Source: Actinomycetota bacterium
Lineage (GTDB): Bacteria > Actinomycetota > Actinomycetes > Actinomycetales > Microbacteriaceae
DNA: 53,418 nucleotides
Reading direction: 5' to 3'
NCBI GenBank assembly: GCA_018268455.1
Contig: JAFDWM010000007.1
Coordinates: forward strand, 1 to 53,418
Below the pieces are notes generated by a model. It saw nothing but the letters and a program-made list of their open reading frames with translations, was not told the DNA's origin and made no database searches. Position numbers and translations under genes: made by a program. This document shows, piece after piece, positions 14,374 through 22,241 of this stretch (position 1 is its first letter; each line of letters opens with the position of its first letter).

Positions 14374-16020
14374 ATGACCGCACCCGCCGATCTCATCGTC
14401 ACCGCGGCGGTGATCCGCACGCTCGACGACGCGCACCCGTCCGCGGAGGCGTTCGCCGTGCGCGACGGCCGGATCGCCGCGGTCGGCACGCGCACCGAGG
14501 TCGAGGCCCTCCGCGGCCCCGGCACGCGCATGCTCGACCTCGGCGACGCCGCCGTCTACCCCGGCTTCGCCGACGTGCACAACCATCACGCACTCGCCGG
14601 GCGCACCGAGCTGTTCGAGCTCGTGCTGCCGCCCTCGCTCACCCTGGACGAGATCCTCGACCGGGTGCGCGAGAAGGCCGCGACACTGCCGGAGGACGCG
14701 TGGATCATCGGCGGCGTGATCGCCTCCACCCTGCTCCCCGCACTGCAGAGCACCGCCGTGCGGCTCCGGCTGGACGAGGCGGCGGGCGGGCGACCCGTCG
14801 TGATCGCGGAGGACTCCCGGCACAACCGCTGGGCGAGCACGCGCGCGCTCGAGCTCGCCGGTATCACGCAGGGATCCCTCCCCGCCGGCGGCATCACCGT
14901 GCTCGATCCCGAGGACGGCACCCCGACCGGCGTGCTGCTCGAGGCCGCCGGGATCCCGGTGCAGGAGGCCTACGACCGCTCCGCAGGACTCACCGCCCCG
15001 CAGCACCGGGCCGCGTCCCGGCACGGGGTGCACCTGGCGAACTCCTACGGCATCACGGCGTTCCAGGACGCCGGGGTCTCGACCGACATCCTCGCCGCGC
15101 TCGCCGGGCTCGACACGGACGGCGAGCTGAACGCCTGGGCGGTGTCGTCGCTGCTGATCAACGACGACATCCTCGGCTTCCAGCCCATCGGATCCCCGCT
15201 CCTGGAACGCGGCGAGGAGTTCCGCACCGCGCACCACCGGCCCGACTTCGTGAAGATCTTCCTCGACGGGGTGCCGCCCGCGCGCACCGCCTCGTTCCTG
15301 GAGCCCTATGTCGCCGACGCCGCGCACGGCGCGCACTTCCACGGCGAGACCACCATGACGGCCGACGAGCTGTACGGCTGGCTGCGGCAGGTCGCCGAGC
15401 GGGGTCTCGGCGCCAAGGTGCACTGCACCGGTGACGGCTCGGCACACCTCGTGCTGGACGTCGCCGAGCGGCTGCGCGGCGAGGGTTTCACGACCCCGAT
15501 CCAGATCGCGCACGGACAGTTCCTCGCCGACGCCGACCTTGCGCGGTTCGCCGCGCTGAATGTCATCGCCGACATCTCGCCGTTCATCTGGTTCCCCGGC
15601 GTGATCCCGCAGATGCTGGCCGAGGTGCTCGGCGAGCGCGCGGAGCACTCCCAGCCCAACCGCGCGCTCTTCGACGCCGGGGCGCTCGTCGCGGGCGGAT
15701 CCGACTGGCCGGTGAGCGAGTCGCCGAACCCGCTGGAGGGGATCCAGGGGCTCGTCACGCGGGCGGATCCGCTGCGCCGCGCCCCCGGAACGCTCTGGCC
15801 CGAGCAGGCGATCACCGCCGAGGAGGCGCTGCAGGTGTTCACCCGCAACGCCGCCGAGGCGATGGGGCTGGGCGCGGAGACCGGCTCACTCGAGGCCGGC
15901 AAGTCGGCCGATTTCGTCGTCCTGGACCGCGACGCGATCGGCGGCCCCGCCGACGCGATCATCGACACCCGCGTGCTGTCGACGTGGTTCGCCGGGCGCG
16001 AGGTGTACACGGCGGCCTGA
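14374..16020 (+). CDS. Amidohydrolase family 3 protein (YtcJ/NfdA-like)
   Basis: Metal-dependent hydrolase of 548 residues, the usual size for this family, which includes N-substituted formamide deformylase and YtcJ. It has the N-terminal metal-binding block GFADVHNHHALAG near residue 67-79, a TIM-barrel core with HCTGDGSAH and IQIAHGQFL, and the late metal ligand in GGSDWPVS. The C-terminal composite beta domain ends DFVVLDRD. The start is one base after the MoaF stop. Expected to be cytoplasmic and to cleave an amide, formamide or ester of the compound imported by the APC permease. The exact substrate is unknown. Confidence 0.9.
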   Translation: MTAPADLIVTAAVIRTLDDAHPSAEAFAVRDGRIAAVGTRTEVEALRGPGTRMLDLGDAAVYPGFADVHNHHALAGRTELFELVLPPSLTLDEILDRVREKAATLPEDAWIIGGVIASTLLPALQSTAVRLRLDEAAGGRPVVIAEDSRHNRWASTRALELAGITQGSLPAGGITVLDPEDGTPTGVLLEAAGIPVQEAYDRSAGLTAPQHRAASRHGVHLANSYGITAFQDAGVSTDILAALAGLDTDGELNAWAVSSLLINDDILGFQPIGSPLLERGEEFRTAHHRPDFVKIFLDGVPPARTASFLEPYVADAAHGAHFHGETTMTADELYGWLRQVAERGLGAKVHCTGDGSAHLVLDVAERLRGEGFTTPIQIAHGQFLADADLARFAALNVIADISPFIWFPGVIPQMLAEVLGERAEHSQPNRALFDAGALVAGGSDWPVSESPNPLEGIQGLVTRADPLRRAPGTLWPEQAITAEEALQVFTRNAAEAMGLGAETGSLEAGKSADFVVLDRDAIGGPADAIIDTRVLSTWFAGREVYTAA

Positions 16021-16046
16021 GCGCACACCGGCGCCGCGTCGCGGCG

Positions 16047-16113
16047 CGAGAAACCGGATTCGGCATGAGACACCCGTCCTGACGGTGGGTCTCATGCCGA
16101 ATCCGGTTTCTCG
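16047..16113. repeat. Long-arm palindromic element 4 (GAGAAACC type), perfect 24-bp arms
   Basis: Arms 16047-16070 (CGAGAAACCGGATTCGGCAT plus GAGA) and 16090-16113 are perfectly complementary. The 19-nt loop has CACC/GGTG pairing. It lies between the convergent amidohydrolase and monooxygenase genes. The outer GAGAAACC and inner GGCATGAGACACC are shared with the element at 29691. Confidence 0.92.
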
Positions 16114-16138
16114 TCGATCCAGCGGGGTGGCGCCGATG

Positions 16139-17377
16139 TCAGGCGCGAGCCGTGGTGGACGGCAGCGGCAGCGGCAGCTCGTCGGTCGCGTTCGTCGCGA
16201 AGGCGCGCTTCAGCAGCGGACGGAACGGCTTCGACAGCATCGCCCTGGTCGTGAGGACCCCGATCGAGGCCGCCGCGCGCGTGGTCGGCACCGCCCGCTC
16301 GAGGCTGCCGAACGGGATCTTCTTGCCGTCGGCGATGAACGGATCGATCCGCTGCGCGTAGCGCTCCAGCGCCGCCGGGACGCCGTCTGCGCCGGCGCCG
16401 GTCAGCTCGCCCGCCAGCACGTACGCACCGACGAGCGCCATCGCCGTGCCCATCCCGCTGAGCGGAGACCCGCAGTATCCGGCGTCGCCGACGAGAGCCA
16501 CGCGGCCCTTCGCAACCTCGCGCACGTCCACGCGCGCGAGCTCGTCGAAGTAGAAGTCGTCCGCTTCCGGCATGGCCTCGAGCACGGCCGGCGCCTGCCA
16601 GCCCGCGTCGGCGAGGATCCGCCGGATGAGGGCCTCCTGCGCCGCCCTGTCACCGCGCAGTGCGGGGTCGTGGTCGACTCGCAGCGTGAGCATCGCCTTC
16701 GACGTCGACGGATCCCGGTCGGGCCGGATCCCGAGCATCGCTCCCGGAACGATCCGCATCGAGAACCAGCCGTCCTCGATGCCCTCCGGCGTCGGCATCG
16801 TGAAGAACGCCGCGTAGCCGCCGAGGCGGGTGGCGTACTGCTCCTCCGGCCCGAACGCGAGACGCCGAGTCGCGGAGTGCACGCCGTCGGCGCCGAGCAC
16901 CGCGTCGAAGCGCGCGGATCCGTCCGAGACGAAACTCACCTCGACCCCGTCCGGCTCCTGCACGAGCTCCTGGATCCGGTCGCCGTAGCGCAGCTCGAGC
17001 AGTCCCGGAGCCTCCTCCGCGGCCTCGGCGAGCGCATCGAGCAGCACCCGGTTCAGGTCGCCGCGGGCGATCTCGACATCGGCGACGGCACCGCGTCCGT
17101 CGAAGAGCTCCACCGGCATGCGCCCGTACGAGCGTCCGCGGCCGTCGACGTAGACCATCCCCTGCTCGTGCAGCTGGTGGGCGCTGATCCCCGGCATCAG
17201 GCCCATGTGCTCGGCCGCCTCGCGGCTCGCGCCGCGCAGGTCGACGGCCTGGCCGCCGGTGCGCTGCCCGGGCGTACGCTCGACGACCGTGGTGCGGATG
17301 CCGCCGCGCACGAGCTGCAGCGCGGTGGCGATCCCGGCGATGCCGGCGCCCGAGATGAGGACGTGGGGTGCGGACAT
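16139..17377 (-). CDS. FAD-dependent monooxygenase (PHBH fold, TetX-like group)
   Basis: Single-component flavin hydroxylase of 412 residues that inserts oxygen using FAD and NAD(P)H. It has the Rossmann FAD motif ISGAGIAGIATALQL at the N-terminus, the DG motif in LGADGVHSATRR and the ribityl-binding GD motif LVGDAGYCGSPLSGMGTA. The ATG at 17377 follows GAGGAAGCCACC. It is divergent from a TetR gene across a region with repeated GTCTAAGAC palindromes, so it is very likely repressed by that TetR. Enzymes of this group act on phenolics or inactivate drugs such as tetracyclines and rifamycins; the substrate cannot be assigned from sequence. Confidence 0.9.
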   Translation of the reverse strand: MSAPHVLISGAGIAGIATALQLVRGGIRTTVVERTPGQRTGGQAVDLRGASREAAEHMGLMPGISAHQLHEQGMVYVDGRGRSYGRMPVELFDGRGAVADVEIARGDLNRVLLDALAEAAEEAPGLLELRYGDRIQELVQEPDGVEVSFVSDGSARFDAVLGADGVHSATRRLAFGPEEQYATRLGGYAAFFTMPTPEGIEDGWFSMRIVPGAMLGIRPDRDPSTSKAMLTLRVDHDPALRGDRAAQEALIRRILADAGWQAPAVLEAMPEADDFYFDELARVDVREVAKGRVALVGDAGYCGSPLSGMGTAMALVGAYVLAGELTGAGADGVPAALERYAQRIDPFIADGKKIPFGSLERAVPTTRAAASIGVLTTRAMLSKPFRPLLKRAFATNATDELPLPLPSTTARA

Positions 17378-17412
17378 GGTGGCTTCCTCGATTCGACTCA
17401 GATTCATACGTT

Positions 17413-17473
17413 TGTCTAAGACACATGTCTACACGCTCGTGAGACGCCTGTCTAGTACAAGCGTCTAAGACGC
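17413..17473. promoter_or_regulatory. TetR operator array
   Basis: Two perfect palindromes share the core GTCTAAGAC: TGTCTAAGACA (17413-17423) and GCGTCTAAGACGC (17461-17473). Related half-sites AGACA-CA-TGTCT (17419-17430) and AGACGCCTGTCT (17442-17453) lie between them. The right-hand palindrome ends 3 bp before the TAGGAT -10-like element (17477-17482) of the TetR gene. Binding there would block TetR's own promoter, and the left site lies just upstream of the monooxygenase. Confidence 0.75.
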
Positions 17474-17488
17474 GCTTAGGATGGGCGC

Positions 17489-18067
17489 ATGGGAAATCGT
17501 GAGGACCTCCTCGCCGGGGCGCGGCGCGTCATCATCGAACGCGGCGTCGCGAACGTCACGGCGCGCGACATCGCGCAGGAGGCGGGGGTCAGCCTCGCCG
17601 CGATCGGCTATCACTTCGGCTCGAAGGAGCAGCTCGTCACCGAAGCGCTCCTGGATACGCTGGGTACCGGGATCGGCGACGGCATGGAGGCCGCCATCCT
17701 GGGGGCGAAGGATCTCCCCCGCCTCGCCGGATTCGCGGCGCTGTGGAACGGCATGCCCGCCGTGTTCACCGCGAACCGGGAGACGCTGCTGGCCAGCATG
17801 GAGAACGCGGTGCGCATGATGCGGGATACGGCCGCGCTGACCCGCATGCAGGCGGCCGTCGAGGAGGGCTACCGCGGCGTCGCCGAGGGCCTCATCGCCG
17901 CGTACCCCGACCTGACCCCCGAGCAGGCGCTCGCACTGGCGCAGCTGGAGTTCGTGATCTCCCAGGGGCTCGGGATCCTCTGGCTGCTGAGTCCCGAGGG
18001 GCGGATCCCGGACGGCGACACCCTCGCGTCCGCGGTCGCCCTGCTGCACGACGAGGCTGCGGGCTGA
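17489..18067 (+). CDS. TetR-family transcriptional repressor
   Basis: Repressor of 192 residues. The N-terminal helix-turn-helix (about residues 6-52) contains ITARDIAQEAGVS-like sequence (VTARDIAQEAGVSLAAIGYH) and FGSKEQLV. The C-terminal helices form the ligand and dimer domain. The ATG lies 6 nt after TAGGAT, which fits a leaderless transcript. It is divergent from the flavin monooxygenase and flanks palindromic sites with core GTCTAAGAC, so autoregulation and repression of the monooxygenase are likely. The ligase operon starts 50 bp downstream with its own TAGACT element. Confidence 0.94.
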   Translation: MGNREDLLAGARRVIIERGVANVTARDIAQEAGVSLAAIGYHFGSKEQLVTEALLDTLGTGIGDGMEAAILGAKDLPRLAGFAALWNGMPAVFTANRETLLASMENAVRMMRDTAALTRMQAAVEEGYRGVAEGLIAAYPDLTPEQALALAQLEFVISQGLGILWLLSPEGRIPDGDTLASAVALLHDEAAG

Positions 18068-18119
18068 CCCGGCCGGCACGCACTGCCGCGCCCTAGACTG
18101 GATCGGGCGAGGAGGTGCC

Positions 18120-19721
18120 GTGCCGATCACCAGGACCGTGCTCGAGACGGCGCGTGCGCACCCCGATCTGCCCGCGATCGTGGGCGACGACGGATCCCTC
18201 GGCTACGCCGCGCTCGTCGAGGACTCCCGGCGCGTGTTCGCGGTCGTGGACGCCGCGCATCGTGCCCAGGCCGCTCCCCCGTCGCCCGCCCCCGAGACGC
18301 GCGGGATCCCGATCACCGCGGTCAGCGTCGCGAGCGCCTTCCACGCGGCCCGGATCGTCGCGGGCCTCGCGGGGTACCGCGCCGTGTCCGCCACGATCGA
18401 CCCGCGCTGGCCCCTCCCGCACCGGGTGCACGTCATCACCGCCGCCGGGATCGGGCTCGTGATCGCTGACGATCCCGCGCTCGGCGCCGCTCTCGCCGAT
18501 GCCGGCTGGACCGGGACCGTGCTCGCGCCGGCGGAGTTCCGCGAGCGGGAGGGGACAGTGATCCCCGCGGATCCGCCCACCGTGCGCGACGGCGACGAGG
18601 CGTTCCTGCTGCTGTTCTCCTCCGGCACGACGAGCGACCCGAAAGCGTTCCTGAAGACGCGTGCGCAGTACCGGGAGAACGTCGCGGTCTCGAGTGCGCA
18701 CCTCGAGCCGTTGCCGGGCGTCGAAACCCTGGCCCCGGGACCGCTGTCGTACAGCCTCACGCTGTACGCGCTCATCGAGTGCCTGGCGACCGGCGGCGGC
18801 GCACATCTCGCGGACGCATTCGACGCCGCGCAGCTCGCCCGCCGCGTCGCTGAGGAGCGGATCACACGCATCGTCGCGGTGCCCGCCGTCGTGCAGGTGC
18901 TCATCGACGCCGCGCGCCGGGAGCCGTCCGCGTTCGCCGGGCTCGAGCTGGTCATCACCGGCGGTGCGAATCTGCCCTCCGTCCTGCGCGAGGGGCTCGC
19001 CGCCGCCCTGCCGCACGTGCGGCTGATCAGCTACTACGGCGCCGCCGAGATCGGGTTCATCGGAGACAGCCGCGGCGGCGACGGCACGCTGCTCGACGTG
19101 TACCCGGGCATCGGCGCCGAGGTGCGCGACGACGACGACGCGCCGGTGCCGGACGGCGAGCTCGGGACGCTGTGGATCCGCGCCGCGGCCCGCTCCGACG
19201 GCTACCTCGCCGCGACGACCGATCAGTCCCTGCTCGGCCCCGACGGCTGGGCGAGCGTGCACGACGTCGCCCGGCTGGTCGACGGCCGCCTGCAGCTGGC
19301 GGGGCGCGCGGGCGACATCGTCGCGACCGGCGGGCACAAGGTGTCGCTGCCCGAGGTGGAGCGCGCGTTCGACACGATGCCCGGACTCGGCGCGGTCTGC
19401 GCGGTGGCGCTGCCGGATCCGCGGCTCGGCAGCGTCGTCGCCCTCGTGATCGAGGCTCAGCACCCGCTCGGGAGGAGAACTCACGTTGCGGAGGAGGGAT
19501 CCGGCGCAGCGCTCCTCCCGAACGCGAGTTCTCCTCCCGGCGCGGTCGGCGACATGCCGGCCAAGGCCGAGCTCCAGGCGTGGGCGAGAGAGCGGCTGGC
19601 CCCGCAGTTCGTGCCGCGGCGCTGGTATCTGCTCGAGCGGATCCCGCGTACGGCGGGTGGCAAGATCCGCCGTCCCGCGACGACCGCGCTCATCGAGCAG
19701 GGCGAAGGGATCCGGCTGTGA
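18120..19721 (+). CDS. AMP-binding (ANL superfamily) acyl/aryl ligase
   Basis: Adenylate-forming enzyme of 533 residues that activates a carboxylic acid with ATP and passes it to CoA or a carrier. It has the P-loop LLFSSGTTSDPKAFLKT near residues 162-178, YYGAAEIGF, and the C-terminal catalytic lysine in TAGGKIRRP. The GTG start follows GAGGAGGT, with TAGACT (18094-18099) as the promoter element. It overlaps the ketosynthase gene by 4 nt. Residues about 450-474 are encoded by a palindromic element inserted in frame, at a point between the beta strands of the C-terminal domain where relatives have a short loop. No carrier protein is nearby, so the acceptor is uncertain. Confidence 0.88.
   Translation: MPITRTVLETARAHPDLPAIVGDDGSLGYAALVEDSRRVFAVVDAAHRAQAAPPSPAPETRGIPITAVSVASAFHAARIVAGLAGYRAVSATIDPRWPLPHRVHVITAAGIGLVIADDPALGAALADAGWTGTVLAPAEFREREGTVIPADPPTVRDGDEAFLLLFSSGTTSDPKAFLKTRAQYRENVAVSSAHLEPLPGVETLAPGPLSYSLTLYALIECLATGGGAHLADAFDAAQLARRVAEERITRIVAVPAVVQVLIDAARREPSAFAGLELVITGGANLPSVLREGLAAALPHVRLISYYGAAEIGFIGDSRGGDGTLLDVYPGIGAEVRDDDDAPVPDGELGTLWIRAAARSDGYLAATTDQSLLGPDGWASVHDVARLVDGRLQLAGRAGDIVATGGHKVSLPEVERAFDTMPGLGAVCAVALPDPRLGSVVALVIEAQHPLGRRTHVAEEGSGAALLPNASSPPGAVGDMPAKAELQAWARERLAPQFVPRRWYLLERIPRTAGGKIRRPATTALIEQGEGIRL
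19469..19539. repeat. Long-arm palindromic element 5 (GGGAGGAGAACTC type) inside a coding sequence
   Basis: Arms 19469-19496 and 19512-19539 pair at 25 of 28 positions, with a 15-nt loop. The arm begins CGGGAGGAGAACTC and ends GGAGGAG; the same sequences recur at 27829-27905. It lies wholly inside the ligase gene, in frame, and adds about 24 residues rich in Gly, Ser, Ala and Pro. Confidence 0.88.
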
Positions 19722-21040
19722 CCGGGGACGCACGACGCGTCGTGGTCACGGGCATGGGCGCGCTCACCCCGAGCGGACTCGACACGGATTCGCTGTGGGA
19801 CGCCGTGGTCGCCGGTCGCAGCGCCATCACGCTGCTCGACGAGCCGGAGTTCGCCGGACTCGCGGTGCGCATCGGCGGACGCATCAGGGGGTTCGACCCG
19901 ACCGGGCTCGTCGACCCGCCGCTGCGCCGCAGGCTCAGCCCGGTGCAGCTCTGGGCGCTCGCCGCCGCCGACCAGGCGCTCGCGCAGGCCGGGGCGGATC
20001 CGGCCGCGCTGCGCGCGGCGGCGACCGGCACGGCCGCGGACGCCGGACCCGGGGCGAGCGAGCCCGCGCTGCCCTGGGATCCGACGCGCACGATGATCCT
20101 CGCGGCGACCGGATCCGGGCCGATCGATGCGATGCAGGCCGCCACTCGCGCCCTCGACGCCCGCGGCCCGCGCGGCGTGCCGCTGAGTCTCGTCGTGCAC
20201 GGCGCCCCCGACGCGGCCGCGGCCCTGCTCAGCGAGCGCTACGGCGTGCGCGGCACCGCGCACGGAATCACCGCGACCTGCGCCTCGGCGGCGATCGCGC
20301 TCGGCGATGGGCTGCGCCGCATCCGGCACGGCTACGCCGACGCCGTGCTCGTGGTCGGCATGGAGGACTGCCTGAACGCGGTCAACCTGGCATCGAATGC
20401 GAACCTGCGCGCACTCGCCAGCGGATACGAGGCGGATCCGCCCCGCGCGAGCCGCCCGTTCGATCGGGGCCGGCGCGGCTTCGTGATGGCGCAGGGCGCC
20501 GCGGCCCTCCTGCTCGAGGCCGAGGACGCCGCGCGCACCCGCGGCGCCGAGCCGCTCGCGGTGCTGGCCGGCTTCGGCGAGTCCAGCGACGCGCACCACC
20601 CCACCGCCCCGCATCCCGGCGGGCGCGGCGCCGCGCAGGCGGTCGCGGCCGCGCTGGCGGACGCCGGGCTGGAGCCGCATGCCGCGAACGGCATAGACCA
20701 CGTGAACGCGCACGGCACCGGCACGCTCGCCGGCGATGCGGCGGAGCTCGCCGCGCTCGAGGCGGTCTTCGGCGCCCGCGCCCGGCGGATCCCGATCACC
20801 GCGACGAAGTCGAGCACGGGGCACCTGCTCGGCGCGTCGGGGGCGGTTGAGGCCGTGCTCGCGATCCAGACCCTGCGCACCGGTGTGATCCCGCCCACGA
20901 TCAACCTCGACGATCCCGAGTTCCGCGACTGGGACGTCGTCGCCGGATCCGCTCGCGACGCCGGTCTGATCCGCCGCGTGCTGTCGGAGTCGTTCGGCTT
21001 CGGCGGACACAACGGCGCGATCGTCCTGGAACGCGCATGA
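19718..21040 (+). CDS. Beta-ketoacyl synthase (FabF/KAS-like)
   Basis: Thiolase-fold condensing enzyme of 440 residues. It has the full Cys-His-His triad: Cys188 in ITATCASAAIAL, His332 in VNAHGTGT and His369 in KSSTGHLLGASGAVEAV. The GTG start overlaps the ligase stop (GTGA), so the two are translationally coupled. The ligase and ketosynthase, with the acyl-CoA dehydrogenase after it, suggest activation of a starter acid, chain extension and desaturation, a small secondary-metabolite or unusual-lipid pathway. No acyl carrier protein, malonyl transferase or ketoreductase is seen here, so the enzyme would depend on other loci. Confidence 0.92.
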   Translation: MTGDARRVVVTGMGALTPSGLDTDSLWDAVVAGRSAITLLDEPEFAGLAVRIGGRIRGFDPTGLVDPPLRRRLSPVQLWALAAADQALAQAGADPAALRAAATGTAADAGPGASEPALPWDPTRTMILAATGSGPIDAMQAATRALDARGPRGVPLSLVVHGAPDAAAALLSERYGVRGTAHGITATCASAAIALGDGLRRIRHGYADAVLVVGMEDCLNAVNLASNANLRALASGYEADPPRASRPFDRGRRGFVMAQGAAALLLEAEDAARTRGAEPLAVLAGFGESSDAHHPTAPHPGGRGAAQAVAAALADAGLEPHAANGIDHVNAHGTGTLAGDAAELAALEAVFGARARRIPITATKSSTGHLLGASGAVEAVLAIQTLRTGVIPPTINLDDPEFRDWDVVAGSARDAGLIRRVLSESFGFGGHNGAIVLERA

Positions 21041-21065
21041 CCCGCACCACCCCGAAGGAGCACCG

Positions 21066-22238
21066 ATGACCGATCGCCTCGCCCGCCAGGCCGAGCTGGC
21101 CGAACGCTACCTGCCCGACGACCTGCTCGAGCGCTTCCGCGACCGCGCAGCCGTCTACGACCGGGAGAACCGCTTCTTCGACGAGGATCTCGCCGAACTC
21201 GCGGAGCGCGGCTATCTGCACCTGTTCGTGCCGGCGTCGCACGGCGGCCCCGGCCTGAGCCTGGACGAGGTCTCGCAGCTGCAGCAGCGCCTCGCGGGCG
21301 CCGCTCCCGCGACGGCCCTCGCGATCAACATGCACCTCATGTGCACCGGTGTCGCGAAGGCGATGGCCGACCGCGGCGATCACTCCCTCGACGGGGTGCT
21401 CACCGAGGCGATGGCCGGAGAGATCTTCGCGTTCGGCATCAGCGAACCGTCCAACGACTGGGTGATGCAGGACTCGACCACCGCGGCGGTCCCGCAGGAC
21501 GACGGAGGCTACCTGCTCCGCGGGGTGAAGATCTTCACCTCCCTCTCCCCCGTCTGGACCCGCCTGATCACTCACGGTCGTGACGACTCGGATCCGCAGA
21601 ACCCCACCCTGATCTACGGCTTCCTCGAGCGCGACACCCCCGGCATCGACGTCTCCGACCGCTGGAACGTGATGGGCATGCGCGCCTCGCAGAGCCGCGC
21701 CACGATCCTCACCGACGCACGGATGAAGCCCGAGCGGGTGGTGCGCAGGATCGCACCGGGGCGGGTGCCGGATCTGCTCACGTTCGCGATCACGAGCAAC
21801 TTCCAGCTGCTGATCGGATCCGTCTACGCCGGGGTCGCGCATCGCGCGCTCGAGCTGGGCGCCGCGGGGCTGCGCAAGCGCCGCTCGGCGAAGTCGGGCA
21901 CCACCTACGCCGAGGTGCCCGAGTCGCGCACGCGCCTCGCCGACGCCCACCTCGACTACCTCGCCGTGCCGGCGCAGCTGCAGGCGTACAGCCGCGACTT
22001 CGACGAGCTCGCCGACCACGGCGCGCGGTGGCCGCTGCTGCTCGTGAGCGCGCGGCTCAACGCCGCCACCGCCGCGCGCCGGTGCGCCGAGACCGCCCTC
22101 ATGTGCACGAGCGGATCCGGTTTCGACGACGACCACGAGCTGAGCCGGCTGTACCGCGACGCCACGGCGGGCCTGTTCCACCCGCCGAGCGCCGACGCCG
22201 CACGCCCGATGTTCGCCGCGGCGCTGCTGGACGACTGA
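21066..22238 (+). CDS. Acyl-CoA dehydrogenase family protein
   Basis: FAD-dependent acyl-CoA (or acyl-carrier) dehydrogenase of 390 residues. The N-terminal helical domain contains LAELAERGYLHLFVPASHGG. The middle beta domain has FGISEPSNDW and VKIFTSLSP. A C-terminal helical bundle follows. GAAGGAGCACCG precedes the ATG. It is third in the ligase-ketosynthase operon, starting 25 bp after the ketosynthase stop. I did not locate the catalytic Glu with certainty, so a flavin monooxygenase-like role within the superfamily cannot be excluded. It ends 3 bp before the convergent GMC gene. Confidence 0.88.
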   Translation: MTDRLARQAELAERYLPDDLLERFRDRAAVYDRENRFFDEDLAELAERGYLHLFVPASHGGPGLSLDEVSQLQQRLAGAAPATALAINMHLMCTGVAKAMADRGDHSLDGVLTEAMAGEIFAFGISEPSNDWVMQDSTTAAVPQDDGGYLLRGVKIFTSLSPVWTRLITHGRDDSDPQNPTLIYGFLERDTPGIDVSDRWNVMGMRASQSRATILTDARMKPERVVRRIAPGRVPDLLTFAITSNFQLLIGSVYAGVAHRALELGAAGLRKRRSAKSGTTYAEVPESRTRLADAHLDYLAVPAQLQAYSRDFDELADHGARWPLLLVSARLNAATAARRCAETALMCTSGSGFDDDHELSRLYRDATAGLFHPPSADAARPMFAAALLDD

Positions 22239-22241
22239 GAC

